A stretch of DNA of 64,000 nt from Stenotrophomonas maltophilia (GCF_025642255.1 NZ_CP106759.1:2011501-2075500); one strand, 5' to 3'; positions 35,847-44,444 are shown, counted from the first letter of the stretch. Notes: generated by a model not told the origin, from the sequence alone. A program made the numbers and translations.

Positions 35847-37547
35847 TCAGGCCGCGGCGGTGACCGGCTTCTTGAGGAGACGCAGCGCGAGCGCCGTCAC
35901 GGTGACGCCGGCCAGCAGCGCCAGCAGGTAGACGCCCAGATGGGTGACCGCGTTCGGGATCGGCAGCACGAACACGCCACCATGGGGGACCTTCAGTTCG
36001 ACACCGGCGGCCATCGAGATCGCGCCGGCCACGGCCGAGCCAAGGATCAGCGCCGGAATGGTGCGCAGCGGATCGCGCGCGGCGTAGGGGATCGCACCTT
36101 CAGTGACGAAACTGAGACCGAGCACGCCGGCGGCTCCGGCAGTGCCGCGTTCCTCGGCCGTGAAGCGGTTGCTGAACAACCACGTCGCCAATGCGATGCC
36201 CAATGGCGGCGTCATGCCGCCGATCATCGTCGCTGCCATCGGCGTGTAGACCTGGCTGGAGATCAATGCAGTGGAGAACGCATAGGAAGCCTTGTTGACC
36301 GGGCCGCCCATGTCCACCGCCATCATTCCGCCCAGCAGCAGACCGAGCAGGATCGCGCTGCTGCCCTGCATGCCCCGCAGCCATTCGGTCAGCCAGGCCA
36401 GCAGCCCTGCGACCGGCGTGCCGATCACGTACATCATCAGCAGGCCCACCAGCAGGGTGCCCAGCACCGGCAGGATCAATACCGGCTTGAGGCCCTCCAG
36501 GCTGCGCGGCAGGCGCAGCGCTCGGTTGATCCAGTGCACGCCATAGCCGGCAATGAAGCCGGCCAGGATGCCGCCGATGAAGCCCGCGTCCATGTTGACC
36601 GCGACCAGCCCGCCGATCATGCCGGGCGCGATGCCGGGGCGGTCGGCGATGGAATAGGCGATGTAGCCGGCAAGTGCCGGCACCATCAAAGTGAAGCCGG
36701 CCTTGGCGCCGATCTGGAACAGGGACCAGGCCAGCGTGCCCTTGTGTGCATCGTCGAAGGCATAGATGCCGCCGAGGGCGAATGCCAACGCGATCAGCAG
36801 GCCACCTGCGGTCACGAACGGCAGCATGAACGATACGCCGGTCATCAGGTGCTTGTAGGGGCCGGTGCCCTTGCTCTTCTCGGGTGCGCGGCCCGGGGCA
36901 GACGCGCCGGCGTGGACATTGGCCTCGGCCAGCGCCTTGCGGAGCAGGTTCTGGCCATCGTTGATCGCGGGCTTGGTGCCACTCTTGAACAGGCGCTTGC
37001 CGGCGAAGCGTGACAGATCCACTTCACGGTCTGCGGCGATCAGCACCAGGTCGGCGGCAGCGATTTCCTCGTCGCTCAACGCATCCTGCGCACCGACCGA
37101 GCCCTGCGTTTCGACCCGGATTGCGTGGCCAAGCGCCTTGCCGGCCTGCTGCAGACCTTCGGCCGCCATGAACGTGTGGGCGATGCCGGTCGGGCAGGAG
37201 GTGACAGCGACGATGCGCTTGCGAGGGTCCGCCGCATCGGCCTTGGGCACAGCAGTTTCCAGTGATGCCAATGCAGCGAGTGGATCGTCCAGCACTTCGC
37301 CGAGGCCGGCGCGCACCACCGTCGCAGTGTCGAAGCGGGTCAGATCGGCCTCGCCGTCGCCCACCAGCAGGAGCGTCGTCGCGGTGGCGTGTGCGGCATC
37401 AAGTGCGCCGGTCACGCCCTGTTCGCTGCGGATCTCGATCACCAGTTCGAGGCCACGCTGGCGGGCGGCGCGGCGCAGCGCTTCGGCAGCGAGAACGGCC
37501 TCGATGCTGCGCGCGCCAGCGGCGATGATGACGGGGAAAGGGTGCAT
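35847..37547 (-). CDS. fruA: PTS fructose-specific EIIB'BC permease
   Basis: This 566-residue inner-membrane permease imports fructose with phosphorylation to fructose-1-phosphate. The N-terminal ~100 residues are an EIIB-like fold without an active-site Cys. The true EIIB has Cys118 in VAVTSCPTGIAHTFMAAE. The EIIC domain (from about 225) has its helices plus MAVDMGGPVNKASYAFS and SFVTEGAIPYAARDP. AGGAG before the ATG at 37547 sets the start; the frame extends to 37667 without support. It follows fruK by 83 bases. Confidence 0.93.
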   Translation of the reverse strand: MHPFPVIIAAGARSIEAVLAAEALRRAARQRGLELVIEIRSEQGVTGALDAAHATATTLLLVGDGEADLTRFDTATVVRAGLGEVLDDPLAALASLETAVPKADAADPRKRIVAVTSCPTGIAHTFMAAEGLQQAGKALGHAIRVETQGSVGAQDALSDEEIAAADLVLIAADREVDLSRFAGKRLFKSGTKPAINDGQNLLRKALAEANVHAGASAPGRAPEKSKGTGPYKHLMTGVSFMLPFVTAGGLLIALAFALGGIYAFDDAHKGTLAWSLFQIGAKAGFTLMVPALAGYIAYSIADRPGIAPGMIGGLVAVNMDAGFIGGILAGFIAGYGVHWINRALRLPRSLEGLKPVLILPVLGTLLVGLLMMYVIGTPVAGLLAWLTEWLRGMQGSSAILLGLLLGGMMAVDMGGPVNKASYAFSTALISSQVYTPMAATMIGGMTPPLGIALATWLFSNRFTAEERGTAGAAGVLGLSFVTEGAIPYAARDPLRTIPALILGSAVAGAISMAAGVELKVPHGGVFVLPIPNAVTHLGVYLLALLAGVTVTALALRLLKKPVTAAA

Positions 37548-37630
37548 GGGAACTCCTGGAATTCTTCGGGTTCTGTTCTGCGTGAGGCGCTGGGGCGGGC
37601 CGTGGGGCCTGCAGCGCCGCCTGCAGGGTT

Positions 37631-38587
37631 TCAATCCAATCGTTCGATCAGTACATCGTCCGTCCACCCGCGGACCTGCGCCGGATCCAGCCGTCGCGCG
37701 TCGCCGCTGTGCAGGCGACTCATCGAAAAGGCCGTTGCCAGGCGCGCGCAGCTGGCCAGGTCGAACGCCGGCTCAAGCAGTGCGGCGGCGATACCGGCTA
37801 CCATGGCGTCGCCCGCACCGACCGTGCTGCCCTGCGACAGACGCGGGGGACGCGCGATCAGGGCGCCGTTGCGATCCATGAACAGCGCGCCGTCGACGCC
37901 CATCGAAATCACCACCAGCGCAACCCCGCGTTCAAGCAGGCGCAGGCCGGCAGCGCGCAGGGCGCTCCGATCCGGCAGCGGCGTTCCGGCCCACGACTCC
38001 AGTTCGTGGCGGTTGGGCTTGACCGCATAGGGCACTGACGCGTGTGCGCTGCTCAGGGCAGCGGCGAGCGCATCGCCGCTGGTATCGAGCAGCACCCGCG
38101 CGCCCGCGCCGCCCGCCTGCGCCTGCAACCGCGTCCATGAATCGGCCGGCAGGCCGGAGGGCAGGCTGCCGGACAACACCACCGGCAACTGTGGCTGGAG
38201 CACGGCGGCGAGTCGTCGGCACACCGCATCCAGATCGGCGCCGTTCAAGGGCAGGCCGGGCAGGTTGATATCAGTGGTCTCGCCGTGGGTCTCATCCACA
38301 AGCTTGATGTTGGTGCGGGTCCGGCCCGGCACACGCAGGCAGCCGTCGGTGATGCCGCGCGCCGAGAACAGCGCACTGAACACGCCCGGGTTGTCCTCGC
38401 CGATCACACCCAGTGCGGCTGTTGGCACGCCCCAGTCGGCCAGGCAGGCGGCAACATTGATGCCCTTGCCCCCCGCGTCGTCGCGGCTGCTGGAGGCACG
38501 ATGCACATGCCCCGGCTGCAGGCCCGCCAGGCGCACGGTCTGGTCGATCGCCGGGTTCAGGGTAACGGTGACGGCGCGGGGGTTCAT
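37631..38587 (-). CDS. fruK: 1-phosphofructokinase
   Basis: This 318-residue kinase of the PfkB/ribokinase family converts fructose-1-phosphate to fructose-1,6-bisphosphate. The N-terminal signature TVTLNPAIDQTVRL, the GGKGINVAACLADWG motif (pfkB signature 1) and GSTVGAGDAMVAGIAAAL (signature 2 with catalytic Asp) are all present. It overlaps the end of fruB by four bases and precedes fruA, the standard order. Confidence 0.93.
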   Translation of the reverse strand: MNPRAVTVTLNPAIDQTVRLAGLQPGHVHRASSSRDDAGGKGINVAACLADWGVPTAALGVIGEDNPGVFSALFSARGITDGCLRVPGRTRTNIKLVDETHGETTDINLPGLPLNGADLDAVCRRLAAVLQPQLPVVLSGSLPSGLPADSWTRLQAQAGGAGARVLLDTSGDALAAALSSAHASVPYAVKPNRHELESWAGTPLPDRSALRAAGLRLLERGVALVVISMGVDGALFMDRNGALIARPPRLSQGSTVGAGDAMVAGIAAALLEPAFDLASCARLATAFSMSRLHSGDARRLDPAQVRGWTDDVLIERLD

Positions 38588-41094
38588 GCGCGCGCTCCCC
38601 CAAGGGCACGCACCTGTTCGGTGGTTTCGCAGTCCAGTGCCTTGCCGGCCAGCGCCTGCAGATCGGCCAACCGGCTACTGCGCAGGCGGGCCTTCACCGC
38701 CGGAACATCGTTCGGGGTCATCGACAGCTCGTCCACGCCGAGACCGGCCAGCAGCATGGCGCCGAACGGGTCGCCCGCCAGGCCACCGCAGACGCCGACC
38801 CAGCGCCCATGCGTGCGCGCGCCGTCGACCGTGGCGCGGATCGCGCGCAGCACGGCGGGATGCAGGCTGTCGGCCTCGACGGCGAGTTCCGGATTCTGGC
38901 GATCGATCGCCAGCACGTACTGGGTCAGGTCATTGGTGCCGATCGAGAAGAAATCGGCATGGCGCGCCAGCACATCGCTCTGGGCTGCGGCTGCGGGCAC
39001 TTCGATCATGATGCCGATCGGCACTTCGGGCGCCTCCAGCTCGATGCGCAACCGTTCGCAGATGGCACGCAGCGCGATCAGTTCCGGTACGGACGTGATC
39101 ATCGGGAACATGATCGACAGGCGCGCACCGTCCCTCGCCGCGCGATACAGCGCCCGCAGCTGCGGCTCCAGAAGATCGGGACGGCGCAGCAGCAGGCGCG
39201 CGCCGCGCACGCCGAGGAACGGGTTGTCCTCATGCGGCAGCTCCAGGTGCGCAACCTGCTTGTCGCCGCCGATGTCGAGCGCGCGCACGATCAGCGGGCG
39301 GCCATCCAGGGCGCTGGCCATCGCCCGATACGTGGCGTACTGCTCATCCTCGCTGGGCGTGCTGCCGCGCTCGAGGAACAGGAACTCGGTCCGCATCAGG
39401 CCAACGCCTTCGGCGCCCTGTTCCAGTGCCAACGGCACCTGTTCGGGCAGGTTGACGTTGGCACCGATGTCGATGCGGTGGCCGTCGGTCGTCTGCGCTG
39501 GCTGCGCGCGTTGCGCGGCCTCGCGTTCGCGGATGTGCTGCTGCTCGGCGATCCAGGCGCGGGCCGAAGCGAGATCGGCATCGGACGGAGACAGATAGAG
39601 CCGCCCGCTGCTGCCGTCGATGATGGCCTCCACACCCGCTTCAATCGTCAGCAGATCCGCGCCACCGGCAACCAGCGCCGGCAACCCGAGCGTGCGCGAG
39701 AGGATCGCGGTATGTGAGGTGGGCCCGCCCTGTGCGGTGGCCAGACCGAGCACGCGACGGGTGTCGAGGTTGGCGGTGTCTGACGGTGACAGGTCGGCCG
39801 CGAGCAGGATGCAGGGGTAGGCGGGCAGGTCGGCGAGACCACCGCCGGCCGCAGACGGATCAAGCTGTGCCAGCACACGCCGACCCACATCACGCAGGTC
39901 GGCTGCGCGCCCGGCGAGCACCGGATTGCCCAGCGCCGCCAGCCCGGAGGCAATCTGTTCGATGGCCTGGTGCCATGACCACGCGACGCCATGACCTTCC
40001 ACCATCAGCTGACAGGTACGGGTGATCAGGTCTGTGTCGTCGAGCAGCGCGGCCTGGGCCCCGAAGATCGCCGCATCGGACGCGCCGAGCCGGCGCTGGG
40101 TGTCGTCCTGCAGCGCCGCCAGCTGCTGGCGGGTGCGGCCGAGCGCGTCCTGCAGGCGTGCACCGCCTTCCCCGAGCGGGGCGGGGTGGTCGGCGACGTT
40201 GGTCTGCCTGCTGGCGAGCACATGGATCCGGCCGATCGCCAACCCGGGGCTGGCACCAATGCCGACGATCGCTGCCTGTGCCTCCGGTGGATTCCAGCCC
40301 GCGACCGGCGCCGCCTTGCGCTGTGCTGCACGTTCGGCATCGGCCTTTTCCTGAGCCACCAACCCCTCCATGACCCTGCGCAGTGCGGCCAGTAGTGCGG
40401 GCGCATCCGCGCCTTCGGCAGACACACTCACCGGGTCGCCATGACGCAGACCCAGCTGCAGCAGCGCGACCAGGCTCTTGGCATCGGCCGCCTGGTCGCC
40501 TGCGCGCACCTGGGCACGGGCGCTGAAACTGCGGGCCGTCTCGGCCCAGCGCGTGGCAGGCCGCGCATGCAGGCCATTGGGGTAGGCGATGGTCCAGCCG
40601 AAATGCTCGGCCAGATCCTGCGCTGGAACATCGTTGGCCAAGGTGGTGACGTCGCCGGCCAGCGCCGTCACGATCTCGCTCGTCTCGGCGGTCGTGAACA
40701 GACGCTGCAGCGTGGCGTCATCCTGGATGAGCCGGGTGAGCCGGCGCAGCAGGGTGATGTGGGTATCGGACTGGGCGGCGATGCCGACCACCAGCCGCGT
40801 CACCTGGCCCGGATTCCATTCGACACCGTCCGGCAACTGCAGCACGGCAATGCCATCGCGGCGCACCAGATGGCGGTCCTCGCCGAGCCCATGCGGGATC
40901 GCCACACCGTGGCCGAGGAAGGTGTTCGCCAGCTGCTCACGGCGGCCCATGCTGGTTTCGTAGCCCGGCGCAACGCAGCCGGCGGCCAGCAGCATCTGTG
41001 CGGCCTGGGCGATGGCGTCTGCCTTGTCACGGGCCCGTGCGCCGAGGCGGATCAGTTCGTGGCTGACGGGAGCAGGGGCGGGGAGGGAAGACAA
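38584..41094 (-). CDS. fruB: PTS fructose multiphosphoryl transfer protein (EIIA-HPr-EI fusion)
   Basis: This 836-residue cytoplasmic fusion carries phosphate from PEP to FruA. Three phospho-histidines are visible: His68 in GVAIPHGLG (EIIA-Fru), His176 in YPNGLHARPA (HPr) and His461 in GGPTSHTAIL (EI). The PEP-binding EI barrel follows, with GVGLMRTEFLFLER and GTNDLTQYVLAIDR. The start is a TTG at 41094 with GGAG six bases upstream; no ATG fits. A FruR operator lies 32 bases upstream. First gene of the fru operon. Confidence 0.92.
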   Translation of the reverse strand: MSSLPAPAPVSHELIRLGARARDKADAIAQAAQMLLAAGCVAPGYETSMGRREQLANTFLGHGVAIPHGLGEDRHLVRRDGIAVLQLPDGVEWNPGQVTRLVVGIAAQSDTHITLLRRLTRLIQDDATLQRLFTTAETSEIVTALAGDVTTLANDVPAQDLAEHFGWTIAYPNGLHARPATRWAETARSFSARAQVRAGDQAADAKSLVALLQLGLRHGDPVSVSAEGADAPALLAALRRVMEGLVAQEKADAERAAQRKAAPVAGWNPPEAQAAIVGIGASPGLAIGRIHVLASRQTNVADHPAPLGEGGARLQDALGRTRQQLAALQDDTQRRLGASDAAIFGAQAALLDDTDLITRTCQLMVEGHGVAWSWHQAIEQIASGLAALGNPVLAGRAADLRDVGRRVLAQLDPSAAGGGLADLPAYPCILLAADLSPSDTANLDTRRVLGLATAQGGPTSHTAILSRTLGLPALVAGGADLLTIEAGVEAIIDGSSGRLYLSPSDADLASARAWIAEQQHIREREAAQRAQPAQTTDGHRIDIGANVNLPEQVPLALEQGAEGVGLMRTEFLFLERGSTPSEDEQYATYRAMASALDGRPLIVRALDIGGDKQVAHLELPHEDNPFLGVRGARLLLRRPDLLEPQLRALYRAARDGARLSIMFPMITSVPELIALRAICERLRIELEAPEVPIGIMIEVPAAAAQSDVLARHADFFSIGTNDLTQYVLAIDRQNPELAVEADSLHPAVLRAIRATVDGARTHGRWVGVCGGLAGDPFGAMLLAGLGVDELSMTPNDVPAVKARLRSSRLADLQALAGKALDCETTEQVRALGGARA

Positions 41095-41125
41095 GGCGGG
41101 CTCCGGGAAGGGTGTGCTGGTGTAT

Positions 41126-41139
41126 TGGGAACGTTCCCA
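41126..41139. promoter_or_regulatory. FruR operator upstream of fruB
   Basis: TGGGAACGTTCCCA is a perfect 14-bp palindrome placed at the predicted transcription start of fruB. A near copy (CGGGAACGTTTCCA) lies at the start of the divergent LacI-type gene. Paired LacI-family operators in a divergent promoter indicate control of both units by FruR. Confidence 0.75.
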
Positions 41140-41145
41140 GTCCGC

Positions 41146-41174
41146 ATTTCAATGTGCACTGCACAAAAATCCAA
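41146..41174 (-). promoter_or_regulatory. Predicted fruB promoter
   Basis: On the minus strand TTGGAT (41169-41174) and TGAAAT (41146-41151) are separated by exactly 17 bases, giving a start near 41139, inside the palindromic operator. This is a consensus match only. Confidence 0.45.
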
Positions 41175-41234
41175 TAGTACTTTGGCGTTAGCATTGTCCT
41201 GAACGGCCGTCGCGCTGCGGCCAGCACAGATGAC

Positions 41235-41248
41235 CGGGAACGTTTCCA
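41235..41248. promoter_or_regulatory. FruR operator at the fruR start
   Basis: CGGGAACGTTTCCA matches the operator at 41126-41139 in 12 of 14 positions. It ends six bases before the preferred fruR ATG at 41254, which suggests autorepression. Confidence 0.65.
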
Positions 41249-41253
41249 ATCCA

Positions 41254-42237
41254 ATGAGCATCAGCATCAACGACGTGGCGCGCGTGGCGGGCGTCTCCAA
41301 ATCCACGGTGTCGCGCGTGCTGGGTGGCGGCCCGGTCAGTGGAGAGGTGCGCAGCCGGGTCGAGGCCGCCATCCGCCAGACCGGCTATCGCCCGAACCTG
41401 CAGGCCAGGCGCCTGCGCTCCCGGCATACCGGCATCATCGGGCTGGTCGTGGCGGATATCCGCAACCCCTTCTTTACCGCGCTGATCCGCGCGGTGGAGG
41501 AGGTCGCCTATCGCGAGGGCCTGCGCGTCACCCTGTGCAACACCGACGAGGACCCCGAGCGCGAGGCACTGTACCTGCAGTTGATGCACGAGGAGCGCAT
41601 CAGCGGGCTGATCTTCGCGCCGACCCGGACCACGGTGGGGCGGCTGGAACGGCTCGCGCTGGACTATCCGACGGTACTGGTCGACCGCGCCGCGCCGGGC
41701 GGGGCGATCGACAGCGTGGTGCTGGACAATCCGGCGGCCATGGCCGGGCTGGTCGAGCATCTGGTTGAACGCGGCTATCGGCGCATCGGCGGCCTGTTCG
41801 GCAGCACCAGCACCACTGCGGCCGAACGTCGTGATGGCTACCTCGCGGCCATGCGCAGGCATGGGCTTGAACCGGACTACCGGGAAGTCGAACCCACGGC
41901 CGAGGCCGCCATCAGCACCGCCGGACAGTGGCTGGCTGGGCCCTCGAGGCCCGAGGCGCTGGTTACCAGCAACAGCCTGCTGCTGATGGGAGCACTGAAA
42001 GCGGCACGCAGCGCAGGACTGGCGATTCCAGGCGCGCTGGCGCTGGCGGGGTTCGACAACGAGCGCTGGACCGAACTGGTTGAACCGGGCATCACTGTCG
42101 TCGAGCAACCGGTGGAGGAGATGGGGCGAGCCGCGATGTCGCTGCTGCTGGAGCGCCTGCGTGCACCTGACATGCCGGTGCGCCGGCTGGTGATGACTGG
42201 TCGCTGCGTGGTCCGGGGATCAACCGCTTCGCGATAG
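41254..42237 (+). CDS. fruR: LacI-family fructose operon repressor
   Basis: This 327-residue protein begins with a LacI helix-turn-helix (SISINDVARVAGVSKSTVSRV, about residues 2-22). The effector-binding domain follows, with VADIRNPFFTALIRAVEE and LAGFDNERWTELVEPGITVVEQP. It is divergent from fruB, with two near-identical palindromes in the shared region. Known FruR proteins of this group release DNA on binding fructose-1-phosphate; that is a family expectation. An ATG at 41230 is also in frame but would place an operator inside the coding region. Confidence 0.85.
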   Translation: MSISINDVARVAGVSKSTVSRVLGGGPVSGEVRSRVEAAIRQTGYRPNLQARRLRSRHTGIIGLVVADIRNPFFTALIRAVEEVAYREGLRVTLCNTDEDPEREALYLQLMHEERISGLIFAPTRTTVGRLERLALDYPTVLVDRAAPGGAIDSVVLDNPAAMAGLVEHLVERGYRRIGGLFGSTSTTAAERRDGYLAAMRRHGLEPDYREVEPTAEAAISTAGQWLAGPSRPEALVTSNSLLLMGALKAARSAGLAIPGALALAGFDNERWTELVEPGITVVEQPVEEMGRAAMSLLLERLRAPDMPVRRLVMTGRCVVRGSTASR

Positions 42238-42290
42238 TTTCCGGACGCCCGGGGCCTGCGGAACTGCCTTGCAGTCCGCCCCCAATTATC

Positions 42291-42302
42291 GTGACGCGTC
42301 AC
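42291..42302. repeat. Palindrome GTGACGCGTCAC before the left-flank small gene
   Basis: This perfect 12-bp palindrome lies 46 bases before the ATG at 42349. Related palindromes occur at 43845-43858 and 44433-44444 inside the prophage, around a gene with a similar C-terminal motif. Operator function is a guess from position. Confidence 0.4.
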
Positions 42303-42348
42303 GCCCAATGTGTAATGGGATGCCTTGCTGACGGACATGGAGGGCGAA

Positions 42349-42753
42349 ATGGACATTCGATCAGGCCTGGTTGTGGCGCTTTTGCTGCTGGCAACGGCGT
42401 CGCACGCGCAGGCTATTCGCTCCGCGACGGGTCCGCAGCCGCTGCCCAGGCATACGCCGTCGCCGGCAAAGCCGAACAATCTCGGCGCTGAACCACTCAG
42501 ATGCCAGCAGCACATCGATCCGCGCGTGCGCCGCTACTGCACGGACATCGAGCGGGCGTTGATCCAAGGTGAGGCGCGTCGCCAAGGCATACCAACACCG
42601 TCGAGCGAGATTGTGCGCATGCCGGCTTACGGCAGCGCGGAGGCAAAGCAGTTGGGCGCTGCCTGCATGGGCGGGACCGCAATGCGGCGATTGAGCAACG
42701 GCTGGGAGCAGCTGCGCAACGCCAAGGGCGAGTGGCTGCGCTGTCGTGAGTAG
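42349..42753 (+). CDS. Small exported protein with a C-x2-G-x3-RR-x3-GW motif
   Basis: This 134-residue protein has a clear signal peptide (about residues 1-22, ending SHAQA). Near the C-terminus is ACMGGTAMRRLSNGWEQL followed by a final Cys. The same C..G...RR...GWE.L skeleton occurs twice in the prophage gene at 43960-44436, so it probably derives from an earlier related phage or shares its cargo. GGAGGG before 42349 sets the start; ATG at 42337 and TTG at 42325 are alternatives. It lies outside the left att site, next to fruR. Function unknown. Confidence 0.6.
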   Translation: MDIRSGLVVALLLLATASHAQAIRSATGPQPLPRHTPSPAKPNNLGAEPLRCQQHIDPRVRRYCTDIERALIQGEARRQGIPTPSSEIVRMPAYGSAEAKQLGAACMGGTAMRRLSNGWEQLRNAKGEWLRCRE

Positions 42754-42885
42754 CAGATGCTGAGCCTGCACGGACACATGCGAAGTCCTCAGGGAGCAGT
42801 TGACGACCCTCACAGGCGTGACCAGACGGCCGTGTAGAAGCCGGGACGTGGTAAGAGGTGTGCCGAGACACTCTTGCTGGAGCGG

Positions 42886-42913
42886 ACTGAACATAATATA
42901 CATTATGCGAAAT
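42886..42913. other. dif: dif site / attL of the filamentous prophage
   Basis: A 28-bp dif is present. The arm ACTGAACATAA (42886-42896), central TATACA (42897-42902) and arm TTATGCGAAAT (42903-42913) share the core AACATAATATACATTATGCG with the reverse complement of E. coli dif. The stretch 42897-42918 is repeated exactly at 51519-51540. Both recombinase arms are intact here, so this copy should still serve XerCD. Confidence 0.88.
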
Positions 42914-43057
42914 GCTATGTCTGGCCTGATCCGGTTCGTAGGCTCGGCTTGGCAATGGCTCCGGCTCTGGCTTGGCTCTTGCCTGCCTGCTGGCTCCCCC
43001 GACAAGGATGAGCTTGCAGCATGGTCGAGATGGATCCGCACGACAGAATTGACCTGA
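42905..43057 (+). pseudogene. C-terminal fragment of the phage DUF3693-type gene, separated by integration
   Basis: From the att core the frame reads MRNAMSGLIRFVGSAWQW and continues to a stop at 43057, about 50 codons in all. At attR the DUF3693 gene crosses the same core in the same frame (YIMRNA). Joining the two ends in the excised circle therefore gives one continuous gene of about 170 codons. In the integrated state this piece has no N-terminal part of its own. It overlaps the start of the DUF3653 gene by 37 bases. Confidence 0.65.
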
Positions 43058-43392
43058 CCGGCCCTTGGGCCGGTTTCGGCTTCCAAGCTGGACACATGTT
43101 CACGCCCGAAGGTCACCAGCTGGAGCCCTGCGACATGGCCTGGTGGTCCCTGACCTGCAACATTGCGCGGGAATGGCGACTGATGATGGCCGAGGCTCGC
43201 GCAGACTTGGCTGCACGATCGGCTCCGGCCTCCACGGGATCCGCCAAGGCGAAATCCGGCGTGATCTACCTTGCCGAAGTCCTCAGAATTCGCCGAGAAC
43301 GGCGGTTGGGCGTCGGTGATCCCGGCTCCGGCGCCGAAACCTCCAATGTGGTCTACATGAGCCGTGGGCCGAGGCCCCGCCAGCGCGTGTGA
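43021..43392 (+). CDS. DUF3653-type phage protein
   Basis: This 123-residue protein begins with IDLTGPWAGFGFQAGHMFTPEGHQL, characteristic of the DUF3653 family found in Xanthomonas and Stenotrophomonas filamentous phages. It has no membrane segment, and the tail is basic (RIRRERR ... RPRQRV). The function is unknown, possibly regulatory given its constant position after the DUF3693 gene. AAGGATGAG upstream supports 43021; ATG 43030 is possible. A hairpin lies just after the stop. Confidence 0.7.
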   Translation: MVEMDPHDRIDLTGPWAGFGFQAGHMFTPEGHQLEPCDMAWWSLTCNIAREWRLMMAEARADLAARSAPASTGSAKAKSGVIYLAEVLRIRRERRLGVGDPGSGAETSNVVYMSRGPRPRQRV

Positions 43393-43401
43393 GGCGCTTC
43401 C

Positions 43402-43420
43402 GTAGGGGCGCCGCCCCTAC
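43402..43420 (+). terminator. Hairpin after the DUF3653 gene
   Basis: GTAGGGGC (43402-43409), a three-base loop and GCCCCTAC (43413-43420) form an 8-bp stem starting ten bases after the stop. There is no T-run. It is a possible terminator or phage-genome secondary structure. Confidence 0.45.
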
Positions 43421-43488
43421 ACCCCGCCCCTCAGCCCACATTCCACCCACAGCACCCCCGCATTGCTGCGAGGGGCTGCGATGACCCG

Positions 43489-43806
43489 CTAGAACGACAC
43501 TTCCGCATGGATATCATCAATGCACGTCGACGCAACAGAGTGATTGTCCGCGCTGTACCACGTGCCAGGTACTGCAGCCACGTTGCTGAGCTTACTTAGC
43601 TCAAGGCACCGCCAATTGTTTCGAGACGTCGGATCCTTAATCGGGCCCTTACTGGTTTCTCCCCCAAACTGATAGAACAGCGCCTGTTCCTTGCCATTCT
43701 TCTCGCCGATAGCATGGGGGCACATCTCCCGGTAGTACCCATCGTAGACAGCGGTTATCTGGTGCTTGTCAAGAATTGCTTGACGAACGATTGCATAGGT
43801 ACTCAT
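43489..43806 (-). CDS. Small WYL-like protein, prophage cargo
   Basis: This 105-residue protein is encoded in DNA of visibly lower GC than its neighbours. The order of conserved-looking segments (ILDKHQITAVYDGYYREMCP, then ALFYQFGGETSKG, then NNWRCLELSKLSNV) resembles the single WYL-type beta domain in which short strands read out a ligand. The call is tentative. No HTH is attached. It is divergent from the gene at 43960, with a 14-bp palindrome between them. Cargo or superinfection control are both possible. Confidence 0.5.
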   Translation of the reverse strand: MSTYAIVRQAILDKHQITAVYDGYYREMCPHAIGEKNGKEQALFYQFGGETSKGPIKDPTSRNNWRCLELSKLSNVAAVPGTWYSADNHSVASTCIDDIHAEVSF

Positions 43807-43844
43807 TGCGAATCTCTCCTTGATGCGTAATGGGCTTGCATAAT

Positions 43845-43858
43845 GTGACGCGCGTCAC
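43845..43858. repeat. Palindrome GTGACGCGCGTCAC between divergent cargo genes
   Basis: This perfect 14-bp palindrome lies 39 bases before the minus-strand gene ending at 43489 and about 100 bases before the plus-strand gene at 43960. It shares GTGACGCG/CGTCAC with the palindrome at 42291-42302. It is a candidate operator; no regulator is assigned. Confidence 0.4.
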
Positions 43859-43959
43859 TATGGCGATATAAACGACCGAGCTCGCGGCGTCAAGAGCCCC
43901 TCATGAACCTCCCCGAGTGCCTTCGATACAATGGTCCAAGGACGCCATCAGGGGGACGT

Positions 43960-44436
43960 ATGGAGCGCGAACGACCGGAATACCTGCCGCCTATCCAGCG
44001 CAGCCGCTGGAACTTCCCGTGGCTGATCACCGGCTTTCTCACGATGTTGAGCCTTGGCGCCCTTGGCGTCTTCATGCTTGGCCGCACCAATGGTGCATGG
44101 AATGAGCGATTTCTTGGCGCCGGCCAGCCCGCAGAATCTCAGCGCACGCAACTGCCGGTGCGGGCCGAAGTTGAAACGCGCCCCACGGCTGCGGACCTTG
44201 CGGAAATCAGGGCACGGCGTCAGGAAGCTGAGGCCACAGTCAGTCGCCAGAGTGACGGGATGCGCTGCATCAACGGGATGATGTTCCGCCGAATCAACGG
44301 TGGCTGGGAGAACCTGCCCGGTTCCCGTTGCGGCGACCAGCCATCGGCCAACGTGCAGTGCTTCGCAGGCAGACCCTATAGACAAATGGCGGCAGATGGC
44401 GGCTGGGTGTATTCGCCGCGCGACCGCTGCCCGTGA
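43960..44436 (+). CDS. Single-pass membrane protein with two Cys/GW repeats
   Basis: This 158-residue protein has one membrane segment (WLITGFLTMLSLGALGVFML) and a linker rich in Arg/Glu. The C-terminal part is built from two related modules, CINGMMFRRINGGWENLPGS-RC and CFAGRPYRQMAADGGWVYSP-RDRC. The topology (basic N-terminus, then anchor) puts the Cys modules in the periplasm. AGGGGG upstream sets the ATG at 43960. It converges with zot, leaving 13 bases. A similar single module occurs in the exported protein at 42349. The function is not recognised; adsorption or superinfection interference would fit. Confidence 0.65.
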   Translation: MERERPEYLPPIQRSRWNFPWLITGFLTMLSLGALGVFMLGRTNGAWNERFLGAGQPAESQRTQLPVRAEVETRPTAADLAEIRARRQEAEATVSRQSDGMRCINGMMFRRINGGWENLPGSRCGDQPSANVQCFAGRPYRQMAADGGWVYSPRDRCP

Positions 44437-44444
44437 TGCGTCAC
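44433..44444. repeat. GTGATGCGTCAC palindrome-like site at the end of the gene at 43960
   Basis: It has one mismatch to the palindrome at 42291-42302 and spans the stop codon, between convergent genes. It may be a relic of duplication or a small bidirectional hairpin (CGTGA/TCACG, 44432-44445). Confidence 0.3.
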
